This document shows, piece after piece, positions 34,492-46,200 of a stretch of 64,000 nt of DNA. The notes beneath the pieces are model-generated. The model made no database searches. It worked only from the letters and a program-made list of their open reading frames with translations, and was not told where the DNA came from. The translations under genes and the position numbers were made by a program. Numbering within the stretch: the first letter of the stretch is position 1; every line of letters begins with the position of its first letter. The stretch is from Candidatus Flexicrinis affinis (lineage in GTDB: Bacteria > Chloroflexota > Anaerolineae > Aggregatilineales > Phototrophicaceae): NCBI GenBank assembly GCA_016716525.1, contig JADJWE010000001.1, forward strand, positions 1 to 64,000. Reading direction: 5' to 3'.

Positions 34492-35870
34492 CGACGGGAC
34501 GCTGCAAAGCGCGGCGGAGTACGATCCGTTTGGCGAGCCGATCGTGGCGCCGGCCGGCACCGCGTACGGCTTCACCGGCGAGCTGACCGACGGCAACGGG
34601 CTGGTGTATCTGCGCGCGCGGTATCTGGCGCCCGCACTCGGCACGTTCGCCTCGCGCGATCCGTGGCGGGGGAGCGCGTCCGCGCCGCGGACGTGGAACG
34701 GCTACGCGTGGGTTGAGGGGAACGTGGTCAACCGGGTTGATCCGGGTGGGATGGCGGCATGTAGTCCGAATCAGCAGAGCGGTTCTTCGGGGGTCGCTGA
34801 CGTACGTGAGCTACAACGAGAAGTGCACAAGCCCAAGCGAGCTGGTCGTCCATCGGCTCTGTCGTGTGGACCGAACAAGACGATTAACATCGACGGCGGC
34901 TGTGAGGACGCCGGAGGCGGCAGGCAAGCGCGGGAAACCCCGGTAGTGGTAGCTGGGGCGGAGGCTGGAGCAGTATCATCGCTACCATAGACCTACAAGC
35001 GATCCTGATCGCTCTCGGCCTTTCGCCGGTATTGGCCGAAGCGCTAGAGCGGCTCTTCAGTGGCGTGAATGACGTGATAGCCCAACTCTCCGAGGCAGGT
35101 GTAGCGATCCCGCTACCGAACGTCGGCGGTCAGGCTGGCACAGCCCCACAAGCCAGTGCAACAACCATTCCCGATACGGACGAGCAGGATCGCAGCTACC
35201 CGATAACTCGCGATGTTCCTGATCAGCCCGATTGCCATCCAATAGTCTGGCCGGCACCGATCTGGAAGTCACTGGGAATCAATGACGAAGGGTGTTCGAT
35301 TCAACTCACGATCGTCCTGGCCCAGTGCTAGAACGGCGTACGCGACAGCGCGATACGGACGTGACGAAAGCCTACCGACAGAAGAACAGTGTGGCAATTG
35401 GCGAAACTAGGGGACAAATCCATCATAAATGGCCTTTGTACCTCTATGGCCCAGATGAACCGTCAAACTTGGTGTTCTTACCGCTGGCCGAGCATACTGC
35501 GTGGCATGCCGAACTACGTAGACAAGGAGTCACGGGAAACATGTATTACGATCCACAGGGACCAAGTACTGTGTCGTACATCACAACTAGCGATCGACGT
35601 ATCATTGAGGAGCTGCTGGCTCAGTACGATATCGCGGTGCTTCAACCCGCCAGTGACCAACGCCGCGAAGATGCCGCCCGCGTATTCCTTTGGAATGCTC
35701 CATGGTTCGGTAGCGATTTCGGAATCAGCACAGGTGTGGTTATGGGAACAGGTCGAATCAGCACATCCGAGGGCTCTGCAATCCATGTTTGCGTATTCTG
35801 TTGGAGATGGATAGTCGCCTGCCACCTACGTCGGGTCTGTCACACGACTTCAAGCGGCTCAGAGCCTTAA
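34492..35870 (+). pseudogene. Displaced RHS tip 1 with an HNH-type nuclease, frameshifted
   Basis: Bases 34492-34753 repeat the RHS-core end of toxin 1 nearly exactly (32878-33134, through NRVDPGGM) and then diverge. The tip starts in one frame (ACSPNQQSGSSG...GGCEDAGGG) and shifts near 34915 to another (GSGSWGGGWSSIIATIDLQA...). Near 35320 it shifts again into GETRGQIHHKWPLYLYGPDE, then NLVFLPLAEHTAWHAEL. The last part is the HNH/ENDO VII-type nuclease toxin pattern (HH...N...H...H). At least two frameshifts and no start make it a silent cassette. Recombination through the conserved core could bring it into the active gene. Confidence 0.7.
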
Positions 35871-36845
35871 GCCTGTCCAGGACAAATCTGTTCGAAATGT
35901 GGCGCCGCTATCCGCCGCCCCCGGAAACCGTGGAGGAAATCATCAGACATCGCACATGGGCATGTGATATCCTGCTCGAAGTAAAGCGGTAACTCACTTC
36001 GATCGCTTCCACGAGCTCAGTAGTCTGGCGCTGTCTCCCTTGACGGATTTGTGGTTGATCGACAGCCTTGTGCCGGTGTGGTATCACGGTCGCGCAGTCG
36101 AACTTCTAGAAGCGGCGATAGACGGTGTTCAGCACGGCAACTACAAATCCGATGGCTACACGTGTTCGGTGCTTGCTAGGTCTGTCGCATACGTTTCGCT
36201 GTTGGCTAGGCCCGAACCAGACGCGCGGTTGCGAACGATGTCTGATGATGAGAACCCAATAGTTGCAGGACATGCCCGCGTCGCACTTGCAATGCTAGGT
36301 GACCCAAAGGTGGTCCACAAGATATCGGAAACTCGGCTTGATATGGCAGACACAGACACTGAAATCATGCTGAATGCAGCATACTTTCTCGGATCGCCCA
36401 TCTGTATCCCGATGCTTTCGACGTTGCCAAGCAAGGCCCTCTCATTGACGACATGGGCGAAACCCTGTGCAGCACAGCAGCGTTTGTCATCGAAGCGATC
36501 ACCGGAATAAGGATACGAAGCACAGATAACAGCGAGTTGATCGTATCACGTGTCGAAGAGATCCAGTCGATGATCCCACAGCTCGGTGACGACAGACGGT
36601 ATTATCGTGGTCATCCCTTGAACGCGCTTCACTTCCGATCCAGGCTTTCACCGTTCGGTGGACTCGAGTCAAGTGCTGGATATTGGGGGTTACTGAGCAC
36701 TATTGGTATTGATGTCGGGTATCGGCAGCGGTACGACGTAATCCACAACCTCCCCGCGTTAGACAAATGGGATGAAATTGCTGCAACATGGGACAGTAAC
36801 CATGAGCCCGGCCGCTGGTACTTCAAGGGGAAGCTTGTGAGATGA
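35789..36845 (+). pseudogene. Broken HEAT-like immunity gene of displaced tip 1
   Basis: Three consecutive frames read as one protein of about 340 residues. LFEMWRRYPPPPETVEEII...DILLEVKR comes first. After a shift near 35990 comes THFDRFHELSSLALSPLTDL...NPIVAGHARVALAMLGDPKVV. After a shift near 36435 comes AKQGPLIDDMGETLCSTAAF, then VIEAITGI and a tail ending WYFKGKLVR. The middle resembles HEAT repeats, and the AFxxITG pattern recalls the TIGR02270 family found with toxin loci. It follows the HNH toxin tip directly, so it was probably its immunity gene. Two single-base shifts make it non-functional unless they are sequence errors. Confidence 0.55.
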
Positions 36846-36846
36846 T

Positions 36847-36960
36847 GGCTTCACCGGCGAGCTGACTGACGGCACCGACGCAAAATCTCCCCCTCGCCAA
36901 ATCGCGAGGGGGAGCCACGGTACACAGCGAGTGCCCTGCTCCGAACGGAGTGGGGCACTC
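36847..36960. other. Recombination junction: RHS-core scrap and two strong hairpins
   Basis: Bases 36847-36874 repeat a short piece of the RHS core (GGCTTCACCGGCGAGCTGAC). Next is a perfect 11-base stem (36887-36897 with 36904-36914, CTCCCCCTCGC/GCGAGGGGGAG). Then comes a long hairpin at 36929-36960 (GAGTGCCC, CTCCG, AA, CGGAG, GGGCACTC with TG/TG bulges). The second RHS-core copy begins 38 bases later. The first stem is flanked by an AAAA run, so it could end transcription on the minus strand. Confidence 0.6.
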
Positions 36961-36997
36961 AAGCGTATACTGTGCGTATGACGAACTGTTCACCACT

Positions 36998-37993
36998 GAG
37001 ATGGCGTACGACCCGGCGGGACGCGTGACGATGATCCACCACCACCGCGACGTCTCCGGCGTGCCGCAGACCCTCGCCCGCTTCGACTACACGATGGACG
37101 CGCGCGGCAACCGGACGCAGGCGGTCGAGCAGCGCCAGCCGAGTGGCGGCGGATCGCTCCAGCCGCAGACGCACGTCTACACCTACGACGGCGTCGAGCG
37201 CATGACCGGCGCGACCACCTATCCCAACGCCACGCCGACCGGCACGCCGATCCGCACGTTTGCCTACGGCTACGATCTGGCCGGCAACCGGACCAGCGCG
37301 GCGCTCAACGGCACGCCGACCAGCTACAGCTACAACAACCGCAACCAGCTCACCAGCGACGGGACGCACACGTTCGGCTACGACAAGAACGGCAACCGGA
37401 TCAGCGACGGCACCCTGACAACCGTCTGGGATCGCGCCGGGCGGATGCTCTCGCACGACGGGCACAGCTACGCCTACGACGGCGAAGGCCGGCGCGTCGC
37501 GCAGATCGCCGGCGGATCGACCACGCGCTACGTGCTGGACGTGCAGCGCGGGCTGCCGGCGGTGATCGGGGCGAAGGCGGGGTCGGACGTGACGCACTAC
37601 ATGCACGGTCCGCTGGGGATGTTCGCCCAGCGCAACCCGGACGCGTCGTGGGACTGGATGCTGCACGACGGACTGGGGAGCGTGCGCGGCGTGTTCGACG
37701 GGACGCTGCAGAGCGCGGCGGAGTACGATCCGTTTGGCGAGCCGATTGTCGCGCCCATGGGGACGGCGTACGGCTTCACCGGCGAGCTGACCGACGGCAA
37801 CGGGCTGGTGTATCTGCGTGCCCGCTACCTCGCTCCCGCACTCGGGACGTTCGCCTCGCGCGATCCGTGGCGGGGGACGGCATCCGCGCCACGCACGTGG
37901 AACGGCTACGCGTGGGTCGAGGGGAATGTGGTCAACCGGGTCGATCCGGGTGGGATGACAGTGTTTGGCTCCACTGCCATCCCACCCGCATAG
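36998..37993 (+). pseudogene. Displaced RHS core 2 without a toxin tip
   Basis: Bases 36998-37957 repeat 32173-33134 of RHS toxin 1 at very high identity, from EMAYDPAGRVT to NRVDPGGM. After the cleavage motif only TVFGSTAIPPA follows before a stop. It has no N-terminal shell and no toxin, so it cannot act alone. It is a donor or remnant for tip exchange by homologous recombination, and its tip was lost or never captured. Confidence 0.75.
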
Positions 37994-38664
37994 TTAACGA
38001 GAATCGACCCGCTCCATGTGCTCGGCAGCCAGATCGAATCTGGATTCCTTGCGCTTTGCTTCCAGCATGAGCGAACGCTCGAAGCGGCTTGCTACCTATC
38101 GCATGCTAGTCCCGGATGCCCTGCACGGTCAGTCTGCCGATAGAGTGCTTCCAGCGTCAGCAGGTCGTGGAAGTACTCGCAATCCATAGACGGATGACTC
38201 ATCATGTGTCCGGAGTTCGCTCGACCACGTACGGCGGCGCGGTTTGTTGATGGGATATGTGCGATGTCGGCAGGAATATTAGGTCACTGATCCCCTTCAC
38301 CCGGAAGAACATCTTGTCCTTGCCGAACTGCGCCCGCGTCACGTCTAAATGCCGGCACGTTTGGCCTACGCTACCGAGAGTATTGGACTAACTGCAACAT
38401 TGCCACGTACGTTGTTGCGCCGGAGTTAGAAGAAAGATCTTGGTCTAGGCGCAACATTACGAACCATCTAATCCCCTACGATTGGACTACGCAAGTCTCA
38501 GTATGAGAGCGTGCGGAGCTGGCTATGTGCTAATCATGTAATCTGTACCGCATCAAATGCATCACGAGCAATATTCTGTTAAAACTCCGCAGATAGATTA
38601 ACATCATGTAAAACAAGAGCACAGCATTTCGATTGTCAGACCGTTCCAAACCGCGAGGTGGCTT
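37994..38664. other. Intergenic region after the displaced RHS cores
   Basis: About 670 bases with frequent stops in all frames. I see no gene, repeat or strong hairpin. Short stretches such as CGTGACGCGGGCG-like sequence near 38330 (read on the minus strand) look like decayed coding DNA. It probably represents the remains of the lost tip and immunity gene. Confidence 0.4.
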
Positions 38665-40089
38665 ATGACCCAGGTCTACAACACGAACGTTGAAGTCAAC
38701 GGTTCTGACGATGTCGTTCAACTTGCTGTGACCGGCAACAGCGTGCAGACGGAGCCGCTGCAAGAGTGGAATACCAACTCTGGCGATGCGGTAGCGCGCT
38801 TACACCAAGATGGGCGTGTTCAAAGCGGATCGCTCGATACTGGCGCGGGTGCGACTGGCGATGCCCAGATTGAGGTCTTCCGTCATGAAAGCGCGACCGC
38901 ACTTCCAAAGCGCGGATTAAACATCACAGGTGCTATCACCGATGCGCTTACGTCAATTGTAGGCTGGACTGTCCATGAGCTGTTCTTGAAGGGGACCGCC
39001 GGCGTCCGCGCGCTACATAGCGCATTGCGTGTCCGGATCACCAATCAGAACACAGGCACAGATAATGCGAATGGCGAACTGCGGGCAGGCGAGTTTGAAG
39101 TCTCTAATGCTGGGGGAGGCAGTGGCAATGTCGTCCCATTTGCAACAGGTCTTGATGTACGTGTGACTAACGAAGTTTCCGGACACATAGGCACCGCCTA
39201 CGGCGTGCATATCGCCGTGTCGGACTTGAACACCAACGGCATTGGTGATGCTTACACCTTACATGCGACCGGTGGAAAAACGCGACTCGACGATGTTCTC
39301 GAGCTGTACGGTAATCGGGCATCTGCCCCGACTGCGGAAGAGCAAGTCGCCAAGATCTATGTCAAGTCGGACGGCAAATTGTACGCGAAGCTTGAAGGAG
39401 CTTTGGGCGAGTACTTGCTGTCGGCAGCTCCTACACCTGTGTCGGGCGACGAGGGCAAATATCTTCGTGGAGACGGTTCGTGGCAAACCGCTGTGGGGAC
39501 TGGCGCAAATACAGCGTTGTCTAATCTCACATCAGTTGCAGTCAATACATCGTTGATAAGCGACACCGACAATACGGACGACCTCGGCACCAGTGCAAAG
39601 AAATGGCGTGCGGCATATTCAAACGCACTCTACTTAGAGGAACGAACCGCTCCGCCAACCCCAACGAGCGGTGACGGTATCATTTACGTCAAGTCGGATG
39701 GTCTCTATTTCAAGGATGACAGTGGAACTGAAGAACGATTGGGGCACTTTCAAGCACGGGTGACCACAGTAAACAATGCAACAACCACCATCTTCGATTA
39801 TACGCCAGCCACCAGTTCTGCGGTGTTGATTACGGGCTACGTATCTGGCGTGAACACGATTGACTACGCCACCGGCCTCGTGTCTCGCTTTGCGTTCACC
39901 GTTGCCCGAACCTCCGGCGGCACAACATCGATACTGGGTTCGTTTACCAACACCAGTGAGACAAGCGCCAACACGCCGTTCGTTCTGGGCAGCATAGTTG
40001 GCAACAGTTTCGTTCTCCAGGTGGATCAGGATGCTGGAGGTTCACAAGCGTGGAACTGGCTTGCAGAGTACACCATTACCGTCATCTAG
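38665..40089 (+). CDS. Phage tail-fibre-like structural protein
   Basis: The 474-residue product (GAGGTGG before the ATG) is rich in Thr, Ser, Gly, Asn and Val and built from beta-type repeats. Markers of tail-fibre or tip proteins are EEQVAKIYVKSDGKLYAKLE, GDEGKYLRGDGSWQTAVG, and TDDLGTSAKKWRAAYSNALY, the last echoed by SGDGIIYVKSDGLYFKDDSG. Such modules form trimeric fibres that recognise surfaces. There is no signal peptide and no other phage gene nearby. It sits between the two RHS loci, so it may present or dock an RHS toxin. That link is inferred. Confidence 0.6.
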   Translation: MTQVYNTNVEVNGSDDVVQLAVTGNSVQTEPLQEWNTNSGDAVARLHQDGRVQSGSLDTGAGATGDAQIEVFRHESATALPKRGLNITGAITDALTSIVGWTVHELFLKGTAGVRALHSALRVRITNQNTGTDNANGELRAGEFEVSNAGGGSGNVVPFATGLDVRVTNEVSGHIGTAYGVHIAVSDLNTNGIGDAYTLHATGGKTRLDDVLELYGNRASAPTAEEQVAKIYVKSDGKLYAKLEGALGEYLLSAAPTPVSGDEGKYLRGDGSWQTAVGTGANTALSNLTSVAVNTSLISDTDNTDDLGTSAKKWRAAYSNALYLEERTAPPTPTSGDGIIYVKSDGLYFKDDSGTEERLGHFQARVTTVNNATTTIFDYTPATSSAVLITGYVSGVNTIDYATGLVSRFAFTVARTSGGTTSILGSFTNTSETSANTPFVLGSIVGNSFVLQVDQDAGGSQAWNWLAEYTITVI

Positions 40090-40234
40090 ACCGCTACGCA
40101 TTCGGACAGTATATGCTGCCTCATGTGACCTTTCTTTCTTGGCACAGGAGGCTTCACTAGACCTCACGTAGATTAATCGGGTTTCACTCCATCAAGTACT
40201 CGCAAAGCTTGGGCATAGTCTTGAGGAAAGAGTC

Positions 40235-43200
40235 ATGCCGTACACAGCACATAGCGTCGAAGAACTGAGATCCCTAATCCAAGGTGCACCTGACAATGTA
40301 ATGCATGTAATCGAGTTATTGCCCGGCATGAAGTACGAACTCAATGCACCCGCATTCTTGGAGGGTTGGAACGGCTTTCCAATAATCTCAAGTCAGAAGA
40401 TTATCCGAATCGTCGGACGCGGCGCTAGCTTAGTGCGGCGCGAAATCGCAGGTACGCCATTCTTTCGATTCTTCGAAGTCGAAACTGGGGGATGGCTTGA
40501 GCTTATTCAACTAAAATTTCAGAATGGCACGATCGGAGGAACTGCAAGTCCTCTTTTCATACATCATGGTGGTGCCCTTTTCAACAAAGGAACGGTTCAC
40601 ATCAAGTATTGTGACTTTGTCGATAACATAGTACTTACCAGGTTGACACCGGCGATTAGTGGTACCCCTGACTCATTCGGCGGTGCAATTGCCAACAATG
40701 AAGGCTCCCTAATCGTACAGGGAAGCGCGTTCAGAAATAATCAAGCAGTAAAAGGTGGAGCCATACATAATGATAATGGCAACCTCGATCTGACAAATTG
40801 TATGTTTGAGAATAACCGTACTATAGTAAGCCTAATATACGGGAATGGAGGTGCTGTAGGTACTTACGGAGGGGATGTAACTATTCGTCAATCACGTTTT
40901 AGCCAAAACTACGCCCTCACCGCCGGTGGAGCGATACATTGCACCGATACGACACTTCTGGTAACAGGCAGCGACTTCACCGAGAACCGGACGGTTGTGG
41001 ATATTACAGGCGGTTGCTTTTACAATGCCAGCGGTTCCGAAGTTGCACTTCACTTCAATCAATTCTACGGAAATGGCGGTGGTCCAGGTATTCAATTCGG
41101 TGCTGCTTCGGGCACCGAGGTTGATGCCACCAACAATTGGTGGGGTGCCGCGCTTGGCCCCTCAATTGGCTATGTAAATACATATCCCCGAGATTCAGTA
41201 TCAGAAGAGGGAGTAATCTACGAGCCGTTTCTAACGAGTGAAACCGCAATCCATTCCAACCTGGCTGAATGCCGACCTGGACTTGCCAACATAAGTTATG
41301 CAACGACCGATCAAGCGACCTCGAAGAATCCAATTAGCCTGATTCGCGGCGAAAAGCGCTGGGTACAGACCGACATAAAATTGGAGTCACCCCTAACGGC
41401 AATCGAGTTCACTCGGACCTACCGTCAAAGCTTGCAAGACGAACTGCAATTCATGGGATTGGGCTGGACTCACAATCATGTCGGTTTTGTTGAGCCGATT
41501 TCTATAGGTTCACCAAACTCTGTAGATGTCGACCTTCAAACTGGCGGCCGAATCAGATTGTATGAAACAAGTTCAACCGGAAAGTTCGAGGGAGCTGCCG
41601 GTTCCAACACGCGCCTCACATTCAGCGGTTCACCCTCGTACACAATGGCAGTACTCAAAGCCGCCGACAAGAGTAAGTTTCGTTTTGAGATCATTGACAG
41701 CGGAAACCCGAACAGTCGCTACAGACTTGTGTCTCGGACGTGGCCTAATGGAAATCGATGGACCTATACATACGATGTCAACGCTCGCCTGACCTCAGTT
41801 CAAGATGATTGGGGGCGAAAGTTAGTGTTCTTCTATTATGGGGGCACGAGTTACAAGGAAGGTCAACTTAATACAGTCGAGGCAATAAACGAAGGCGTGT
41901 CGGTCGGCATCGTCGCCTACGACTACACGCCGGAAATGGAGAACGGCGCGCCCGTATCCAATCCCAAAGCCCTCTTGTCGTCCGTAACCGATCTGCTAAA
42001 CAATACCTGGACATATGACTACTTTGGCTCAAAGTCCGGCGAAACCGGAAGCGACCCTACACCGCTAAACTTTATGACGGCGCGTCGCTCGCCGCCGATC
42101 CAGACCCAGGGAAATGGCGTCGTTGACCTAGAACGGTTGAACTATTTCGTGGACTCCGGTGCAGTGACTAGCATCGTGCAAAGGCGCGGCGACGACGATG
42201 AACTCGTTGAAACGGAGTTCGAATTCTCCGAAGAAGGACATGAGACGACGGAGACGGTTGCTACCTCGATTCGCACACATTCTTTCAAGCGCGGCCTCCT
42301 GGAGAACACGATAGTCGCAGAGGAAAACGCGAATACGGGGCGATTGGAACCAACCGGCGTTTTCAGACCCGGTAGCCAGGCCGATGCATACGGCAATATG
42401 ACTTGGCTCGGCTGGAATGACGACGGCGAGTTCCTTACCGATGTGATCAACCCAGCCGGTGCTATCACGTCGTTTGACTATGAACGCGACGAACAAGGCG
42501 ATTTCAACGAAGATTCTAGGTTTGTCCGACTCAGCGATGCGGACGGACGAAGAACCCACTACTTGTATGACGATGATCTGCGGCAACCGACCCTTGTACT
42601 TGTCTCAAACGAACAAGTCTCAATCGATGTCAAAGGTGACATGGATAATGTCGCTGATTGGACAAAGATCGATTCGTCTACAACTAACGAACTAAGTCTG
42701 GACGTTACAGCTGGGTACTTCCGCAGAGTAGTTGCAGATTCGAGCGGTGATGGTATCGAGAGTAACGCGTGGGACTTTGTTGATGGCCGGACGTACGTCT
42801 TATCGGCGCGCGTATTCCCTGTCGCTTCGTGTGCTGTGACGCTGCAGGTTCCGGGAGTACCGGCGCTAGAACTTAACTCGGTAGGAAGCAATGCCTGGGA
42901 AGAACTATCTGTCTCATTCGTCGCAAATACCAATCTAACTGATCGTGTCGTACAGGCAATCGCTTCAGTCAGCGGCGAATTCTACCTTGATGCAGTGTCA
43001 CTCATCGAAGATGGACGAGAGTTATTGAACGATCGTTTCTTCGAGCGCTCGGATACGCCAGCGATACCGGATTGGCGGGGTATTGGCGGCCATGAGCCAA
43101 CCATGAATGAGAGGCGGCCCGGCGCCGACACCGGCGGGCATTCGCGTCATGTCGTGGCAGCAACCGGTTACGGTATCAAGAGCGCAGAAGAATTCTCAAT

Positions 43201-46200
43201 TACCGCAGAGAAGAAGTATCTCTTGTCTGCTCGAATCTTCGTCGTTTCTGGTGAAGTAACCATGCAGGTTCTCGGTGTTGGTGGCGTTGGCGTTTCTACC
43301 GCGGCTACCCTTGGCGTCTGGCAAACCATCCGGACTCTGTATACCGCAACGACTTCAGTGTCCTCACTAAATGTGGCATTTACCGCTGAGGGCGGCAGCG
43401 CGGAATTCTATGTCGACTCGGTCCATCTGGTTGAACTGGATGCGATCTATAGCTGGCAGGAGTACCGCTACGACTACGCTTGGCGCACGGTTGAGGAACG
43501 ATCGATCGACGTAGATACTCTTAAGGTCTCTCGCGAATTGACACGTGAGTATTACGTCACAACATTGTTCTGGGGCATGCTCGAGAAGCTCACTCACGTC
43601 GATCCGGATGGTGTCACCAATAACAATTGGACGACGTATGAGTACGATCACGCAGGACGAACAACGCTGGTTCACAAAGGCAGCGTCTTTGGCAACTGTG
43701 ACGTTACGTACACAGTGTACGATACCGCAGGCAATGTTGTTGCAACGATCTGCAATTATTCGCCAGGTGCCGATCCCGCACCGAGCGATGCCCAGGAAGC
43801 TGCAAATCTGTACGACGCCGAAAAGCCCAACGAAAATAGGGTGACAACGTTCGCGCATGACGAACTCGGCCGTCAGTACCTCGTCACGACAAATGCAGGT
43901 TCGGACTTCGCTATTACGAACTATACCGTTCTGGACTCGCTTGATCGGCCCCGGCTTTCGATCTCGAACTACGAGAATCCCGAAGTATCTCCCGGCGTAC
44001 GTACGTACACAGAGCCATACACTTGGGCATGGGACGGCGACAAATGGATTGACGGCTCCGATCCAGCCAAGGTTATCGACCACGGACCGAACAAGGACCG
44101 GAATATCGTTTCGCAGACCGTTTACAACGAGCTTGGACTCACTCGCTTGCAGCGCGACGTAGCCGGCAAAGTTGCTTTGTCTGGTTACGATCGTGCCGGG
44201 CGATTGATACGGTCCGTGTTGAATGCCAGCCAGCCGGCTTTCAACAACCGCTTCAATGGGGGCGACCCGACGCTTGAAATGTACCCTGGAGAAGGCATCG
44301 CTCTGAACTCAAGGGCCGATCAGGATATCATTCAGTTTAGCCAGCACAATGCTGTTGGAAACGTCGTCAAGAGTACATCGAATCCGGATTTCCCTGACGT
44401 CTCGCGTACGACGCTCACCACGTATGATGCCTTGAATCGACCTCATTTGGTGGTCTCGAGCGCGAGCGCGCCGGCGTACGAGATCCTGGCGGATCGGCAG
44501 CTTGCCAGCTACGTGTTCAACAGCGCTCCAGACCTGGACCTCGTCACCGAAACATCCTACGACCTAATGGGACGGGTGCTGGAAACAAAGGACGAGATGG
44601 GGCGGATTACGCGAACCGTCTATGATGTTCAGGGTCGATTGATCCGGTCGATCTCAAATTACCATTCGCAGACAGGCGCCGATGGCAATGTTGTAGATCC
44701 CAGCGACTGGCATTGGCAAGACGGGCGTTGGATGTACCTCTTTGACCCAATTCAGACGACATATTATCCAGTAGAACACAACTCGCTTGGCACCATGATC
44801 GGCATTGCCGATCAAAACCTCGTTACCGAGACGATCTACGACGGTGCAGGGAGAGTCCTCGAAACGCGCGACATATTGGGCCGTGTTACGAGATTCGTAT
44901 ATGATGGACTTGGACGTCAGACAAAGTCCATCACCAACTACGCCGAACAGATCACCGTCCCTGATGAATGGCAGTGGCGCATCGTAAGCGGCGAGGGCGC
45001 CTGGAGACTCAGCGCTACTAGCAATATGAAGGTCTCGTTCGGCGATGACAACGACCAAAACCTGATCATCGAGACGTCTTATGACGGGGACGGGCGACCC
45101 TTTGAGGTCCGTAATGCCGAGGGTCTCGTTACCAGAACGGTTTATGATGAACTGGGGCGAACATCCAAGACAATTCGGAACTACGTCGAGCAGTCAACGG
45201 AGCCGCATTCTTGGGAATGGCGGGAGGAATCCAGCAAATGGGCATGGCGCCTGAGCGACGAAACCACTGATCTCGTCGATCATGGCGACCGAGAAGACCA
45301 GAACTTAATCACGCAGACACATTATGATGCGCAGGGCCGCCCGGAGCTAATCCGGGACAATCGTGGAGTTGCCGCATTTAGCGTCTACGACAAACAGGGA
45401 CGTCAAGTCAAGACAATTGCCAACTACATACCGCAGACAACACCACCCGTAGCGTGGATTTGGCGACTGGACGCTGCTGAAACCGAATATGCGTGGCGGC
45501 TCAGTGACGACAACGATACGGAAGTGAGCCACGGCGCGGATAACGATCAGAACATCATATCTGCGACCGAGGAGTTCGACCTGCTTGGACGTGTTGTCTT
45601 TACGCGTGACGTCGCTGGTCACGCCACGGTTCGGATCTATGACGAGCTTGGACGCCAAGTCCGAATTGTGACCAGTTACGTCGTGCAGGGTGCGACCGAT
45701 CCAAAGGATTGGGTGTGGCGCACAGAAGGCGGTGTGTGGGGCTGGTATGCCGCGGACAGCGGTTCGACGCTGGTGAGTCACGGCACGGACAACGACGTCA
45801 ACCTCATTAGCGATACGCACTACGACAAGGCGGGTCGGGTGGTCCTGACGCGCGACGCGAGCGGAACATCGACCGCCTTCACATATGATCGCGCCGGGCG
45901 GCAGCGCAACGTCACCACAGCAGCCGAGACCGGTTTGGCGACAACCAGCTATGCGTGCTTCGACAAAGCAGGCCGCACGCTGCGCCGCATCGACAACTGG
46001 ATCGATAATGGCGTATCGCCTGACGAACGAGACACTGCCGGCAATTACGTCTTCGATCCGGAGCTGCATGGAATTGACAACGACCAGAATCTGATTACGC
46101 GGATCGTACTCGATGAACTCGGTCGCGTCTACCGACAGTCAAACCCGGCCGGAGACTCAACTACGAGTTTTTACGACCTTGACTCGTCGTTGGTCCAACA

